Of a stretch of DNA of 47,665 bases, positions 40,697 through 47,665 are shown piece after piece; position 1 is the first letter of the stretch; every line of letters begins with the position of its first letter. A program made the position numbers and the translations under genes. A model generated the notes under the pieces. It did no database searches. It had not been told where the DNA came from and saw nothing but the letters and a program-made list of their open reading frames with translations. The DNA comes from Intrasporangium_A sp039812505 (lineage in GTDB: Bacteria > Actinomycetota > Actinomycetes > Actinomycetales > Dermatophilaceae): contig NZ_JBDIAQ010000011.1 of the NCBI RefSeq assembly GCF_039812505.1, positions 1 to 47,665 on the forward strand, written 5' to 3'.

Positions 40697-42745
40697 TCAA
40701 GGGGAGGGGGTGCGATGAGCCTGGTCGTACCTGGCCAGGGCGGCGAGGCGGGCGTTGTACGCGGCCAGCTCGGCGTCGTTGTCGCGGTCGGCCTGCCGGT
40801 CGGTGCGGCGCATCTCGGCCCGGTCGATGCGCGCCCACTGCAGGGCCACGATCAGGGCCAGCAGCAGCGACGGCAGCTCGCCGATCGCCCACGCGATCGA
40901 CCCGCCGAGCCGCTGGTCGGCGAGCTGGTCGGTGACCCACGGCAGGTGCAGCACGTCGAAGAAGTCGGGGGCCAGGACCGACTCGCCGCCGACGATCGCG
41001 ATGCCGAAGAAGGCGTGGAACGAGATCGTCGCGAAGAGCACGACCAGGCGCAGCGCCGGGCGCCACTTCTTCGGGCCGGGGTCGACTCCGATCAATACCC
41101 AGGCGAAGAAGTAGCCGGCCAGCACGAAGTGCACGGTCATGAGCACGTGCCCGGTGTGGGTGGTCAGGGCCAGGTAGAACAGGCCGGTCCAGTAGAAGGC
41201 CACCAGGCTCATGAAGAAGAAGGCGCCGGCGAAGACCGGGTTGCCGACGACCCGGACGTACCGGGAGTGGATGATCGCCAGGATCAGCTCGCGCGGCCCG
41301 ACCGTGCCGTCGTGTCGGGGTTTGAGCGTGCGCAGCGCGAGGGTCACCGGGGCCCCGAGGACCAGGAAGATGGGGATGACCATCGCCTCGAGCATGTGCA
41401 GCGTCATGTGCCACGAGAAGGCGACCCGCCCGTAGACGCCGAGGAAGCCGTTGGTCGCCCAGATGAACAGCAGCCAGCCGACCAGCCAGCCGACGGTCCG
41501 CCCGACCGGCCAGCTGACCCCGCGCCGGTGCAACCGGAGCACCCCGGCCAGGTAGAGCCCGATCGCCAGCAGCGCGGCCGAGAGGAAGAGGTACTCGACG
41601 CGCCACGTGGTCAGCCACGACAGCGTCCCCGGCGCGGGCGGGGCCGGGAACCCGGTGAGGGCGAGCACTGCGCTTGGGTTGGGCACCACCTCGGGGACCG
41701 GTGGGGCGCTGCGAGCGAGCGCGGTCGCGACGCCGAAGGTCACGCCCATGAGCAGCACCTCGCCCACGGCCAGCCGCAGGAACGGCCGCCCGGGCGGGTC
41801 TCCGGCCGATGCGGCCCGGTCGATCCGGGCGATCGTCGAGGCCCGGTGGCGCCAGCCGGCCACGCCGAGCAGCACGAAGGCGGCGATCTTGACCGTGATC
41901 AGCATCCCGTAGCGCGTGGTCACCAGCTCGACGGGCGAGTCGAGCCGCGTCGAGGCGGACATGACTCCCGATACCCCCAGCGCCACGAAGCACCAGAGCG
42001 CGACGAGGGAGTAGCGCTGCACGACCACACCCAGCGAGCGCCCGGCCGTCCGGCGCAGCAGGATCAGCGCGAGCAGGCCGCCGACCCAGACCGCGGCGGT
42101 GACCAGGTGCACGGCGATGGCGTTCACCGCGGTCTCGTGCTCCGCCGAGCCGCCCGCGTGACCGGCCAGGCCCAGCACGACGACGCCGAAGAGCGAGATC
42201 GCCAGCAGCCAGATACCGGTCCACCGCGACCTGGCCAGCGCCGCACCGGTCCCCGCGACCGCAGCGCAGCCGGCCGTGATCAGGCCGATCCGCAGCGGCT
42301 CGATCGCCCACGCCGTGGCGACGAAGCTCGCGCCGAAACCCGGGGCGGTGAGCGGCATACCGGCCAGGTCCGCGAACTGCAGGATCACGACGCCGAGGGC
42401 GGCGAGCGCCCACGCGAAGCCGCTGAAGGTGGCGATCCGGTAGGCCGCGGCCCGGCGCGGCTCGTCGAGTCCCTCGGTCGCCCGGCGGTCCGTGCCCGGC
42501 AGCAGCATCGAGCCGAGCAGCAGCGAGCCGACCGTCAGGGCCGCCGCCACGTCGTGCCCCACCCGCAGCAGCGGCAGCGCCCAGCGCACGCCTTCCCCCG
42601 CGGTGGCCAGACCCGGCTCGAGCGGTGCCGTCGCGCCGGTGAAGGCCGCGGCGACCGCCGAGGCCAGCAGGCCGAGGAGCAGGACCAGCGGCACGAGCGC
42701 CCATCGGCGCGTGCCGCCGGCCCGGACAGGGGACGAGGACGACAT
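40697..42745 (-). CDS. CopD-CtaG fusion, cytochrome c oxidase assembly/copper protein
   Basis: A 682-residue polytopic membrane protein joining two families. The N-terminal half (about residues 1-330) looks like CopD, with helices such as LLRVGHDVAAALTVGSLLLGSMLLP and the histidine-bearing AVHLVTAAVWVGGLLALILL. The C-terminal half (about 360-640) is a caa3-type CtaG domain with HMTLHMLEAMVIPIFLVLGAPVTLALR and VLMTVHFVLAGYFFAWVLIG. Such fusions are common in actinobacteria and help deliver copper to cytochrome oxidase. The N-terminus starts only 26 bp from the divergent gene at 42772, so their promoters must overlap. No frameshift is seen over the full length. Confidence 0.93.
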   Translation of the reverse strand: MSSSSPVRAGGTRRWALVPLVLLLGLLASAVAAAFTGATAPLEPGLATAGEGVRWALPLLRVGHDVAAALTVGSLLLGSMLLPGTDRRATEGLDEPRRAAAYRIATFSGFAWALAALGVVILQFADLAGMPLTAPGFGASFVATAWAIEPLRIGLITAGCAAVAGTGAALARSRWTGIWLLAISLFGVVVLGLAGHAGGSAEHETAVNAIAVHLVTAAVWVGGLLALILLRRTAGRSLGVVVQRYSLVALWCFVALGVSGVMSASTRLDSPVELVTTRYGMLITVKIAAFVLLGVAGWRHRASTIARIDRAASAGDPPGRPFLRLAVGEVLLMGVTFGVATALARSAPPVPEVVPNPSAVLALTGFPAPPAPGTLSWLTTWRVEYLFLSAALLAIGLYLAGVLRLHRRGVSWPVGRTVGWLVGWLLFIWATNGFLGVYGRVAFSWHMTLHMLEAMVIPIFLVLGAPVTLALRTLKPRHDGTVGPRELILAIIHSRYVRVVGNPVFAGAFFFMSLVAFYWTGLFYLALTTHTGHVLMTVHFVLAGYFFAWVLIGVDPGPKKWRPALRLVVLFATISFHAFFGIAIVGGESVLAPDFFDVLHLPWVTDQLADQRLGGSIAWAIGELPSLLLALIVALQWARIDRAEMRRTDRQADRDNDAELAAYNARLAALARYDQAHRTPSP

Positions 42746-42771
42746 GGCTCAAGGGTAAGTACTCTGACGGC

Positions 42772-43632
42772 ATGCCCATACACCCGTCCCCACCGGAGGA
42801 CCGAGACGGTCTGCTCGACGCCTTCGAGCAGAACTGCCAGGCCATCATCGAGCTGGGCATGTCGTGCCGTGAGGCCGACTTCGAGATCCAGACCGAATGC
42901 CCGGGCTGGAGCGTCAAGGACCAGATCGCCCACGTCGTGGGGGCGGAGAAGTCGTTCGCGGGCATCCCGACCCCTCGCGTCGAGGTGCCCGACTACCCGT
43001 ACATCCGCAACGACTTTGGGCGTCGCATCGAGCACGACGTCGAGGCCCGGCGCGGCATCCCCGGCAAGCTGGTCGTGCACGAGCTGGCCGACCACCTGCC
43101 GATCCGGATGGCGGCCCTGCGCGCCTCCACGACCCCCATGGACGAGGTCATCGGCGGCATCTTCGGACCGGAGACCACCTTCGGCGAACAGCTGCGGCGC
43201 CGCGTGCTCGACACGTGGGTGCACGAGCAGGACATCCGGGCCGCGCTCGACCGTCCGGGCAACCTCGACTCCCCCGGCGCGGCGGTCTTCGTCGAGGCGG
43301 TCTTCCGGGCACTGCCGCGCATCGTCGCCCGCGACGCCCACGTCCCCATCGCCCATGCCATCGTCCTGGACGTCACCGGCCCGCTGATGGCCCGCGACGG
43401 CGCGCGGGTCGTCGCGGATGCCGAGGGCCGGCCGATCGGCGAGCCGCTGTTCACCGGCTCCGAGCCGACCGCCACCGACGAGCTGCCGCGCATCACCGGC
43501 ATCAAGCTGACCACTGAGTCGCTGACCCGTCGGGCCGCGGGACGCCGGAGCACCGACGAGATCCGCTACACGGTCCACGGCGACGAGCAGGTCGCCGCCC
43601 GCGTCCTCGACGCCCTCGTCATCACGCCTTGA
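42772..43632 (+). CDS. Maleylpyruvate isomerase family mycothiol-dependent enzyme
   Basis: A 286-residue protein of the DinB-like MDMPI group. The N-terminal metal-binding helical domain is recognisable from TECPGWSVKDQIAHVVGAEKSF (about residues 41-62) and the signature TWVHEQDIRAALDRPGNLDSPGA (about 145-167). The C-terminal domain (about 190-285) resembles the MDMPI C-terminal module. Members use mycothiol, the actinobacterial thiol, for isomerisation or detoxification; individual substrates are mostly unknown. It starts at ATG 42772, divergent from the CopD-CtaG gene, and runs towards the convergent ABC permease gene with 39 bp between. Confidence 0.9.
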   Translation: MPIHPSPPEDRDGLLDAFEQNCQAIIELGMSCREADFEIQTECPGWSVKDQIAHVVGAEKSFAGIPTPRVEVPDYPYIRNDFGRRIEHDVEARRGIPGKLVVHELADHLPIRMAALRASTTPMDEVIGGIFGPETTFGEQLRRRVLDTWVHEQDIRAALDRPGNLDSPGAAVFVEAVFRALPRIVARDAHVPIAHAIVLDVTGPLMARDGARVVADAEGRPIGEPLFTGSEPTATDELPRITGIKLTTESLTRRAAGRRSTDEIRYTVHGDEQVAARVLDALVITP

Positions 43633-43671
43633 CACGGCCCGGCGCCGAAGTCGGGTCGGCTGGTGGACGGT

Positions 43672-46053
43672 TCAGAGATTGGTACGACCCGGCCTCCAGC
43701 GGGCTAGGGCCGTGCGCAGTGTCGTGGATCCGATGACGCAGCAAACGACGGCGATCAGGATCGAGGCAAGGGAGATGCCGACAGCCAGGGGGACTCCGAA
43801 AGGTTTGGCCATTCCCGCGGCGATGGGTGTCTGGACCAGGGTAAGAGATTGGACGGCGGCGAGGATGCCGCCGGCAGCCAGGGGCAGACTGACGACTCCG
43901 GCGGTGATCTTGGTCAGGGTGCGCGGCTGGCGGAGGTAGGTGCTGAGAACCCCGAGTCCTCGGGTCTGACGGGAGAAGTCGTTCAGGGCGGTGACGCCGA
44001 GGGCGGCGATGGCCATCAACATCCCAATGATCCCGAGGACGGTGATCCACCGTCCTTGTTCGGCGTTGGCAGCCGCGCCTCCGGTGAAGTTCCAGGCCGG
44101 TGACTCCGGGCCGATGTTGGGCCAGCTCGTCGGGATGATCGCGGCCTTGAGGGCGGCCTGGTCCATCGGCTGGTCGGCGTGCAGGATGAGCCACTGCGGG
44201 GTCTGAGTTCCGCTGAGCTCTGGCGCGGGTTTGGTGCTCAGGTCGATCAGGCCCGGTTCGAGGGGGGCGCTGAGCCCGACGAAGGTGAGGTCGCCGCGTA
44301 CGGGTTGGGTCAGCGGGGTGGCGTCGGTGCCGGTGGGGCAGGGCAAGGCGCACGCGGTGAGGTCGGCGCAGCTGCCATTGATCTGGGATCCGCCACCGTT
44401 GGTGTCGCCGGTGATGACGGTGTGGTGGACGCCGGCGGGCAAGCCGGCGGTCACCTGCCGTAGGCCGGCGATGCCCTCCATGTAGCTCGCGACCAACGTC
44501 CGTCCGGCGACCTGGGCTTGGACCGAGATGGCCTGACGAGTCCGTTCCTGCAGGGCGTTGGTGATGAACTGGGTCTGGGCCAGCAGACCGGCACCGACGA
44601 CGATCGCGGCGATCGTGACGACCAGGGAACGGGGGTGGGCCAGAATGATCCGGGATATCAGCAGGCCAGCGGGCGACCCACGACGAACGGAGGCCTTGGC
44701 GATGCCAGCACCGAACATGCGCAGCAATATGTAGATGGTCAGCGGCAGCGTCACGATCGCCCCGGCGGCACAAATGACGTAGGTGAGCACCCAGGGTGCC
44801 TGCCGGGTGGGGTCGACGAAGTTGGGCAGCTGCGCAGCGGCCAGCCCGAAGATGGGACTGAGCGTGGCAAGCCAGTTCGGGACTGCGGGTGGTTTGGTGC
44901 GCGGTCGGGCCGAGTCATTTGCGGAGCGGGCGTTGCCGCCGAGGAGCAACACGACGCCGATCGCCATCATCAGCAGGGTGAAGCCGATCAGGGCCGGCAG
45001 CGCCGAGCGGATCCATTCTGTGGGCAGCAGGTAGGTGGTGACGGGGATCCGGATCGGGACGAACGCCAGCATCACCGTTAGCAGCACTGCGGTGCCTGCG
45101 GCCGTGGCCGCAGGCACGCCGACCTCGCCGAGTCGAACGGTCCAAAGATGCTGGTTGCTGGCGCCGAGCGCGCGCAGAACCATCCGACGGTGCTGGCGTG
45201 CCTCCTGGTCGACGCGTCTGGCCACCAGCAGCAGGACAAGGGCGGGGATCCCGAGCAGCAAGGTGATGGTGGCGAGTATGAACGGTGCGGCGAAGATGAC
45301 CGCGGTTTCCCCGGTGGGCGCGTGCAGGTCGAGAGACCACCAGGGCTGCTCGAGGGGCACGCCGAGCGACTCGACCGGATAGAGGTCGGAGGTGGGGAAG
45401 GTGCCCGGGAGGGGGTTGACGATGGCGTAGCGTTCGTCGACGGCCGAGAGTCCCTCAGTGCTGATGGTGCCGGCGAAGGTTCCGTAGCGGGCAGCGATGT
45501 TCTCGTTCGCCCCGTCCTGCAGCAGTTGCGGGGACAAGAAGGCCTCGCCGGGGCGTGGCCAGCGAGGCAGCCCCGGCGGGGGTGGCAGGCCCGGATCCTG
45601 CCCGACCAGGATGTCGACGCTGTACTCGGGGCCGTTGTTGATCGTGTCGTACCTGTTGGACCACAGGATCGGGGCGGCCTTGAGCTGCTCGGCCCACCGG
45701 TCGCGGGCGGCGGCATCTGCGGTCCTGAAATCTGGCGAGACGTACTTGTCGGCGAACTCGTCGCTGACCTTGATCCAGCGGGCCGCGTCGTGTTCGGCGC
45801 GACCGGAGTAGGCGATGGCGGTCAAGCTCAAAGCGATCGCGAAGACGGCAACGGCGAGCAGGCCGGCGTAGGCCGCGATGGCCTGCAGCACTCGGGTATC
45901 AGAGGCACGCCGCATCCGGTGTCCGAGGGTGAACAGCGCCCACCACGCACGGCCCGGAGTTGCAGCAGCCGAGAAGGCGGCAGCATCCGTCGTGCATATT
46001 GCGGCGGGCGCCGGATCCGATTCGTGCCGTACCACCTTGTGCTCGCCGGTCAT
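43672..46053 (-). CDS. FtsX-type ABC transporter permease
   Basis: A 793-residue permease with an N-terminal cytoplasmic tail, a first helix at about residues 57-83, a large outer domain (about 85-255), then groups of helices near 260-290, 310-370, 410-460, 495-520, 670-700, 715-740 and 755-780. The layout is that of a duplicated FtsX/MacB-like permease with two outer domains. The second outer domain contains a cysteine cluster (CADLTACALPC, about residues 556-566). The ATG overlaps the stop of the ATPase gene (ATGA). Third codon positions are less GC-biased than in neighbouring genes, suggesting transfer. With the ATPase it may export or sense the small secreted protein encoded upstream. Confidence 0.88.
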   Translation of the reverse strand: MTGEHKVVRHESDPAPAAICTTDAAAFSAAATPGRAWWALFTLGHRMRRASDTRVLQAIAAYAGLLAVAVFAIALSLTAIAYSGRAEHDAARWIKVSDEFADKYVSPDFRTADAAARDRWAEQLKAAPILWSNRYDTINNGPEYSVDILVGQDPGLPPPPGLPRWPRPGEAFLSPQLLQDGANENIAARYGTFAGTISTEGLSAVDERYAIVNPLPGTFPTSDLYPVESLGVPLEQPWWSLDLHAPTGETAVIFAAPFILATITLLLGIPALVLLLVARRVDQEARQHRRMVLRALGASNQHLWTVRLGEVGVPAATAAGTAVLLTVMLAFVPIRIPVTTYLLPTEWIRSALPALIGFTLLMMAIGVVLLLGGNARSANDSARPRTKPPAVPNWLATLSPIFGLAAAQLPNFVDPTRQAPWVLTYVICAAGAIVTLPLTIYILLRMFGAGIAKASVRRGSPAGLLISRIILAHPRSLVVTIAAIVVGAGLLAQTQFITNALQERTRQAISVQAQVAGRTLVASYMEGIAGLRQVTAGLPAGVHHTVITGDTNGGGSQINGSCADLTACALPCPTGTDATPLTQPVRGDLTFVGLSAPLEPGLIDLSTKPAPELSGTQTPQWLILHADQPMDQAALKAAIIPTSWPNIGPESPAWNFTGGAAANAEQGRWITVLGIIGMLMAIAALGVTALNDFSRQTRGLGVLSTYLRQPRTLTKITAGVVSLPLAAGGILAAVQSLTLVQTPIAAGMAKPFGVPLAVGISLASILIAVVCCVIGSTTLRTALARWRPGRTNL

Positions 46054-46811
46054 GAGGCGCCGACCAGAGCACCGGCTCCGAGACGGACGGTCAGGTCCGC
46101 CCGTGCAGCGATGTCTGGGTCATGGGTCACCACGAGCAGGCCGCAGTCCTGCTCGAGCGGGATGGCGAAGAGATAGTCGGCCACCCGGTTGCGGGTGTCG
46201 CCGTCGAGGGAGCCGGTGGGCTCGTCCGCGAGCAGGAGATCCGGCGCGTTGATCAGCGCCCGGGCCACGGCGACACGTTGGCGTTCACCACCCGAGAGAC
46301 GATCAGTGGGGGTGTCGCCCAGGTGCAGGCCCATTGCCGCGAGGAGCGCGTTCGCCCGCTGAGTGGGGTCGATTGTGGCCTCTCCTGCCGGGCCGGCCTC
46401 TGCAGGAGCGTCCGGGCTCGCGGGGGTGGACCTCGGCCTGGTTGAGGTGGCGTCTGGGCGCGTTGGGTTGAGCAGGGCTGGTAGCAGGACGTTTTCGGTG
46501 GGGGTCAACTCGTTGATCAGTTCGCCGGTCTGGAACACCACGCCGAGGTGGCGGCCCCGCAGAGCAGCGAGTCGGGCTTGGGAGATGCCCTGGAGAGGGT
46601 GCCCGGCCACTGCGATACTCCCGCTGCTCGGGGAGATCAAGCCCATGCACAGGGCGAGTAGCGTGCTCTTGCCGGCTCCGCTGGGGCCCATCACGGCGAT
46701 GGACTGGCCGGCGTGCAGGTTTAGGTCGATGGCGGTCAGGATCGTCCGGGTCTGCTTGCGGCCCGTCTTGACCCGGTAGCTGACGTTCTCGAGCCGTAGG
46801 ACCTCGGTCAT
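46050..46811 (-). CDS. ABC transporter ATP-binding protein (LolD/MacB-like)
   Basis: A 253-residue ATPase with a complete set of motifs: Walker A GPSGAGKST at 42-50, Q-loop VVFQTGELI at about 91-99, signature LSGGERQ at 172-178, Walker B LLLADEPTG at 192-200, and the switch His in VVTHDPD. A Pro/Ala/Ser/Thr-rich insertion of about 34 residues (116-149) interrupts the helical subdomain, which contacts the permease; this is unusual for the family. The ATG at 46811 follows AAAGGCCAG. The gene lies 73 bp after the small secreted-protein gene and overlaps the permease start by 4 bp. It energises the FtsX-type permease. Confidence 0.93.
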   Translation of the reverse strand: MTEVLRLENVSYRVKTGRKQTRTILTAIDLNLHAGQSIAVMGPSGAGKSTLLALCMGLISPSSGSIAVAGHPLQGISQARLAALRGRHLGVVFQTGELINELTPTENVLLPALLNPTRPDATSTRPRSTPASPDAPAEAGPAGEATIDPTQRANALLAAMGLHLGDTPTDRLSGGERQRVAVARALINAPDLLLADEPTGSLDGDTRNRVADYLFAIPLEQDCGLLVVTHDPDIAARADLTVRLGAGALVGAS

Positions 46812-46884
46812 GTTCTGGCCTTTCGTGCGGCTGGCGACCCGTGTTCCGTACGGGCCGCCAGCCTTGCGCGGACGAGGCCAGCGG

Positions 46885-47217
46885 TCAACCGAGGCGGCCG
46901 GAGCAGTCGTCGTTGATGGAGTAGTCGTTGCAGAGGATCGCCCAGTTGATCCGATAGGACCCGACCGCCCCCGTGGAGCTGGTTCCGCAGCCGTTGCCGT
47001 TGGCGATGTTGCTCTGAGACCCATTGGTGCGGCCATACACGGCACGGACCGGAACACCATCGCAGGCCATGTCGTAGATCCAAGCCTGCTTGTCGCCCGT
47101 GCCGATCGCGTCGAACTGGACGAGGTTCTTCCACTGTGCCGGGAATGCCAGAGCCGGGGCAGCCAATCCGAGGGTGGTGACGAGGATCGTGAGGAGAAGT
47201 AGCAGTCTCTTCTTGAT
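46885..47217 (-). CDS. Small secreted four-cysteine protein, apparent ATC start
   Basis: A 110-residue protein if started at ATC 47217-47215. This gives a textbook signal peptide (MKKRLLLLLT... ending PALA at 24) and a mature part of 86 residues with Cys at 52, 77, 96 and 105, suited to two disulfides. AAGGGAG lies six bases before the ATC, and a TAA closes the frame nine codons upstream. No ATG or GTG is available; the TTG at 47166 would remove most of the signal peptide. The mature sequence (FPAQWKNLVQFDAIGTG..., ending DDCSGRLG) matches no family I know. It heads an operon with an ABC ATPase and an FtsX-type permease, an arrangement seen with some small bacteriocins, but that function is only a guess. 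Confidence 0.7.
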   Translation of the reverse strand: MKKRLLLLLTILVTTLGLAAPALAFPAQWKNLVQFDAIGTGDKQAWIYDMACDGVPVRAVYGRTNGSQSNIANGNGCGTSSTGAVGSYRINWAILCNDYSINDDCSGRLG

Positions 47218-47465
47218 CTGAAGCTCCCTTGCTTATCGGTGATGAAGCTGGGAGTTCAGTGAACCACGCAACGAATAGGTCCGCATGTTGAGATTTGGCT
47301 GCTTGCGTCCGCATCAGGTGGGTCCTCCTGCGGGAGCCCATCGAGAGGGCGCCCCGCGCACCGGAGCTTGGCTCAAGCCGGACGGTTCTTGGGCGGGCTC
47401 GATCGTCAAGCCGGCGAGCGCCGAGCCCCACGCGCAGCCAAGCGACGCCGCACGAGCCCGGTGAA
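47218..47465. promoter_or_regulatory. Upstream region of the secreted protein-ABC cassette
   Basis: No gene is visible. The stretch from 47220 to 47305 is richer in A and T than its surroundings and must contain the leftward promoter of the cassette, but I cannot assign -35 and -10 boxes with confidence. Confidence 0.4.
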
Positions 47466-47490
47466 CGGCATACCGACACCGGGTATGCCG
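47466..47490. terminator. Hairpin terminator with GCATACC stem
   Basis: CGGCATACC (47466-47474) pairs with GGTATGCCG (47482-47490) around a 7-base loop, 11 bp after the stop of the minus-strand MFS gene. The stem carries the same GGCATACC core as the other terminators in the window. Confidence 0.75.
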
Positions 47491-47500
47491 CGCAGCCGGA

Positions 47501-47665
47501 TCAGCGCAGGTTGTGCAGCTCGCGGCGGGCCAGGAAGGCACGGGTGCCGAGCGCCATCAGGAAGGCCAGGACGCCGGCGAGGATCGCTACGGCGTAGCCG
47601 GCATGGGCATCGACGCGGTCCACGACGGCCCCGGAGGCGGCCGACCCGAGGGCGATCCCGACGAT
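47501..47665 (-). CDS. MFS transporter, C-terminal fragment (cut by window edge)
   Basis: The last 54 residues of a minus-strand gene that enters from the right edge. The sequence starts IVGIALGSAASGAVVDRVDAHAGYAVAILA, then a hydrophobic helix (GVLAFLMALGTRAFL), and ends with a short basic tail. This is the usual end of a major facilitator superfamily exporter: helix 11, a GAVVDR loop, helix 12. Substrate cannot be told. The start lies outside the window. Confidence 0.75.
   Translation of the reverse strand: MVGIALGSAASGAVVDRVDAHAGYAVAILAGVLAFLMALGTRAFLARRELHNLR

Noticed and set aside
40343..43387. A 1014-codon plus-strand open frame running through the tandem repeat
   Set aside because: It stays open because the 51-bp unit is divisible by three and CopD-CtaG lies opposite; the translation is repetitive and then shadow-like.

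Overview
The window is high-GC DNA (about 70% by eye). Coding strands strongly prefer G/C in third positions and start often at GTG or TTG. Gene content points to an actinomycete, most likely Micrococcales and plausibly Intrasporangiaceae: a mycothiol-dependent-type enzyme, CWB2 wall-binding repeats, an IdeR-type iron box, a FadE5-type acyl-CoA dehydrogenase and a CopD-CtaG fusion. The family assignment is an inference; no rRNA is present.

Layout. (1) 1-9.6 kb, accessory: a minus-strand operon with a SNF2-type helicase carrying a C-terminal DUF3883, a Schlafen AlbA_2/ATP-binding protein, and a C-terminally truncated DUF1156 DNA methylase. It resembles a restriction or defence island. An intact ISKra4-family element (7027-9182) with 25-bp ends and a 9-bp target duplication sits just upstream of the helicase. 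The island abuts the 3' end of tRNA-Ser(CGA). (2) 9.7-19.7 kb, housekeeping: tadA, upp, a small membrane protein, a PH-domain protein, an APC permease, a YggS/PLPBP protein, an orphan AbiEi/DUF559 protein bracketed by repeats, and pntAB. (3) 18.6-27.2 kb: a SorC regulator divergent from a tightly coupled polyol operon (binding protein, two permeases, mannitol/arabinitol-type dehydrogenase, zinc alcohol dehydrogenase, xylulokinase). It imports a sugar alcohol and feeds xylulose 5-phosphate into the pentose phosphate pathway. It has no ATPase of its own.

(4) 27.2-34.4 kb, surface and iron genes: a DUF4342 protein apparently started at ACG, a secreted beta-helix protein, a CWB2 protein, ric, bfd-bfr under an iron box, an unusual tRNA-Gly(TCC), and a secreted amidase with three CWB2 repeats. 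(5) 34.5-43.6 kb: fadE5 homologue, GntP transporter, a membrane protein, a carbon-nitrogen hydrolase, a 51-bp tandem repeat, CopD-CtaG, and a mycothiol-dependent-type enzyme. (6) 43.7-47.2 kb, less GC-rich: a cassette of a small secreted four-cysteine protein (apparently started at ATC), an ABC ATPase and an FtsX-type permease, followed by the end of an MFS transporter.

Structures that the genes do not explain: an over-represented nonamer GCGGCATAC used in both coding sequence and terminator stems; a family of long-loop palindromes whose arms differ between copies but stay complementary within each copy; the 51-bp hairpin tandem repeat; two genes whose only sensible starts are ACG and ATC; and a tRNA-Gly with a rearranged elbow and a weak T stem.
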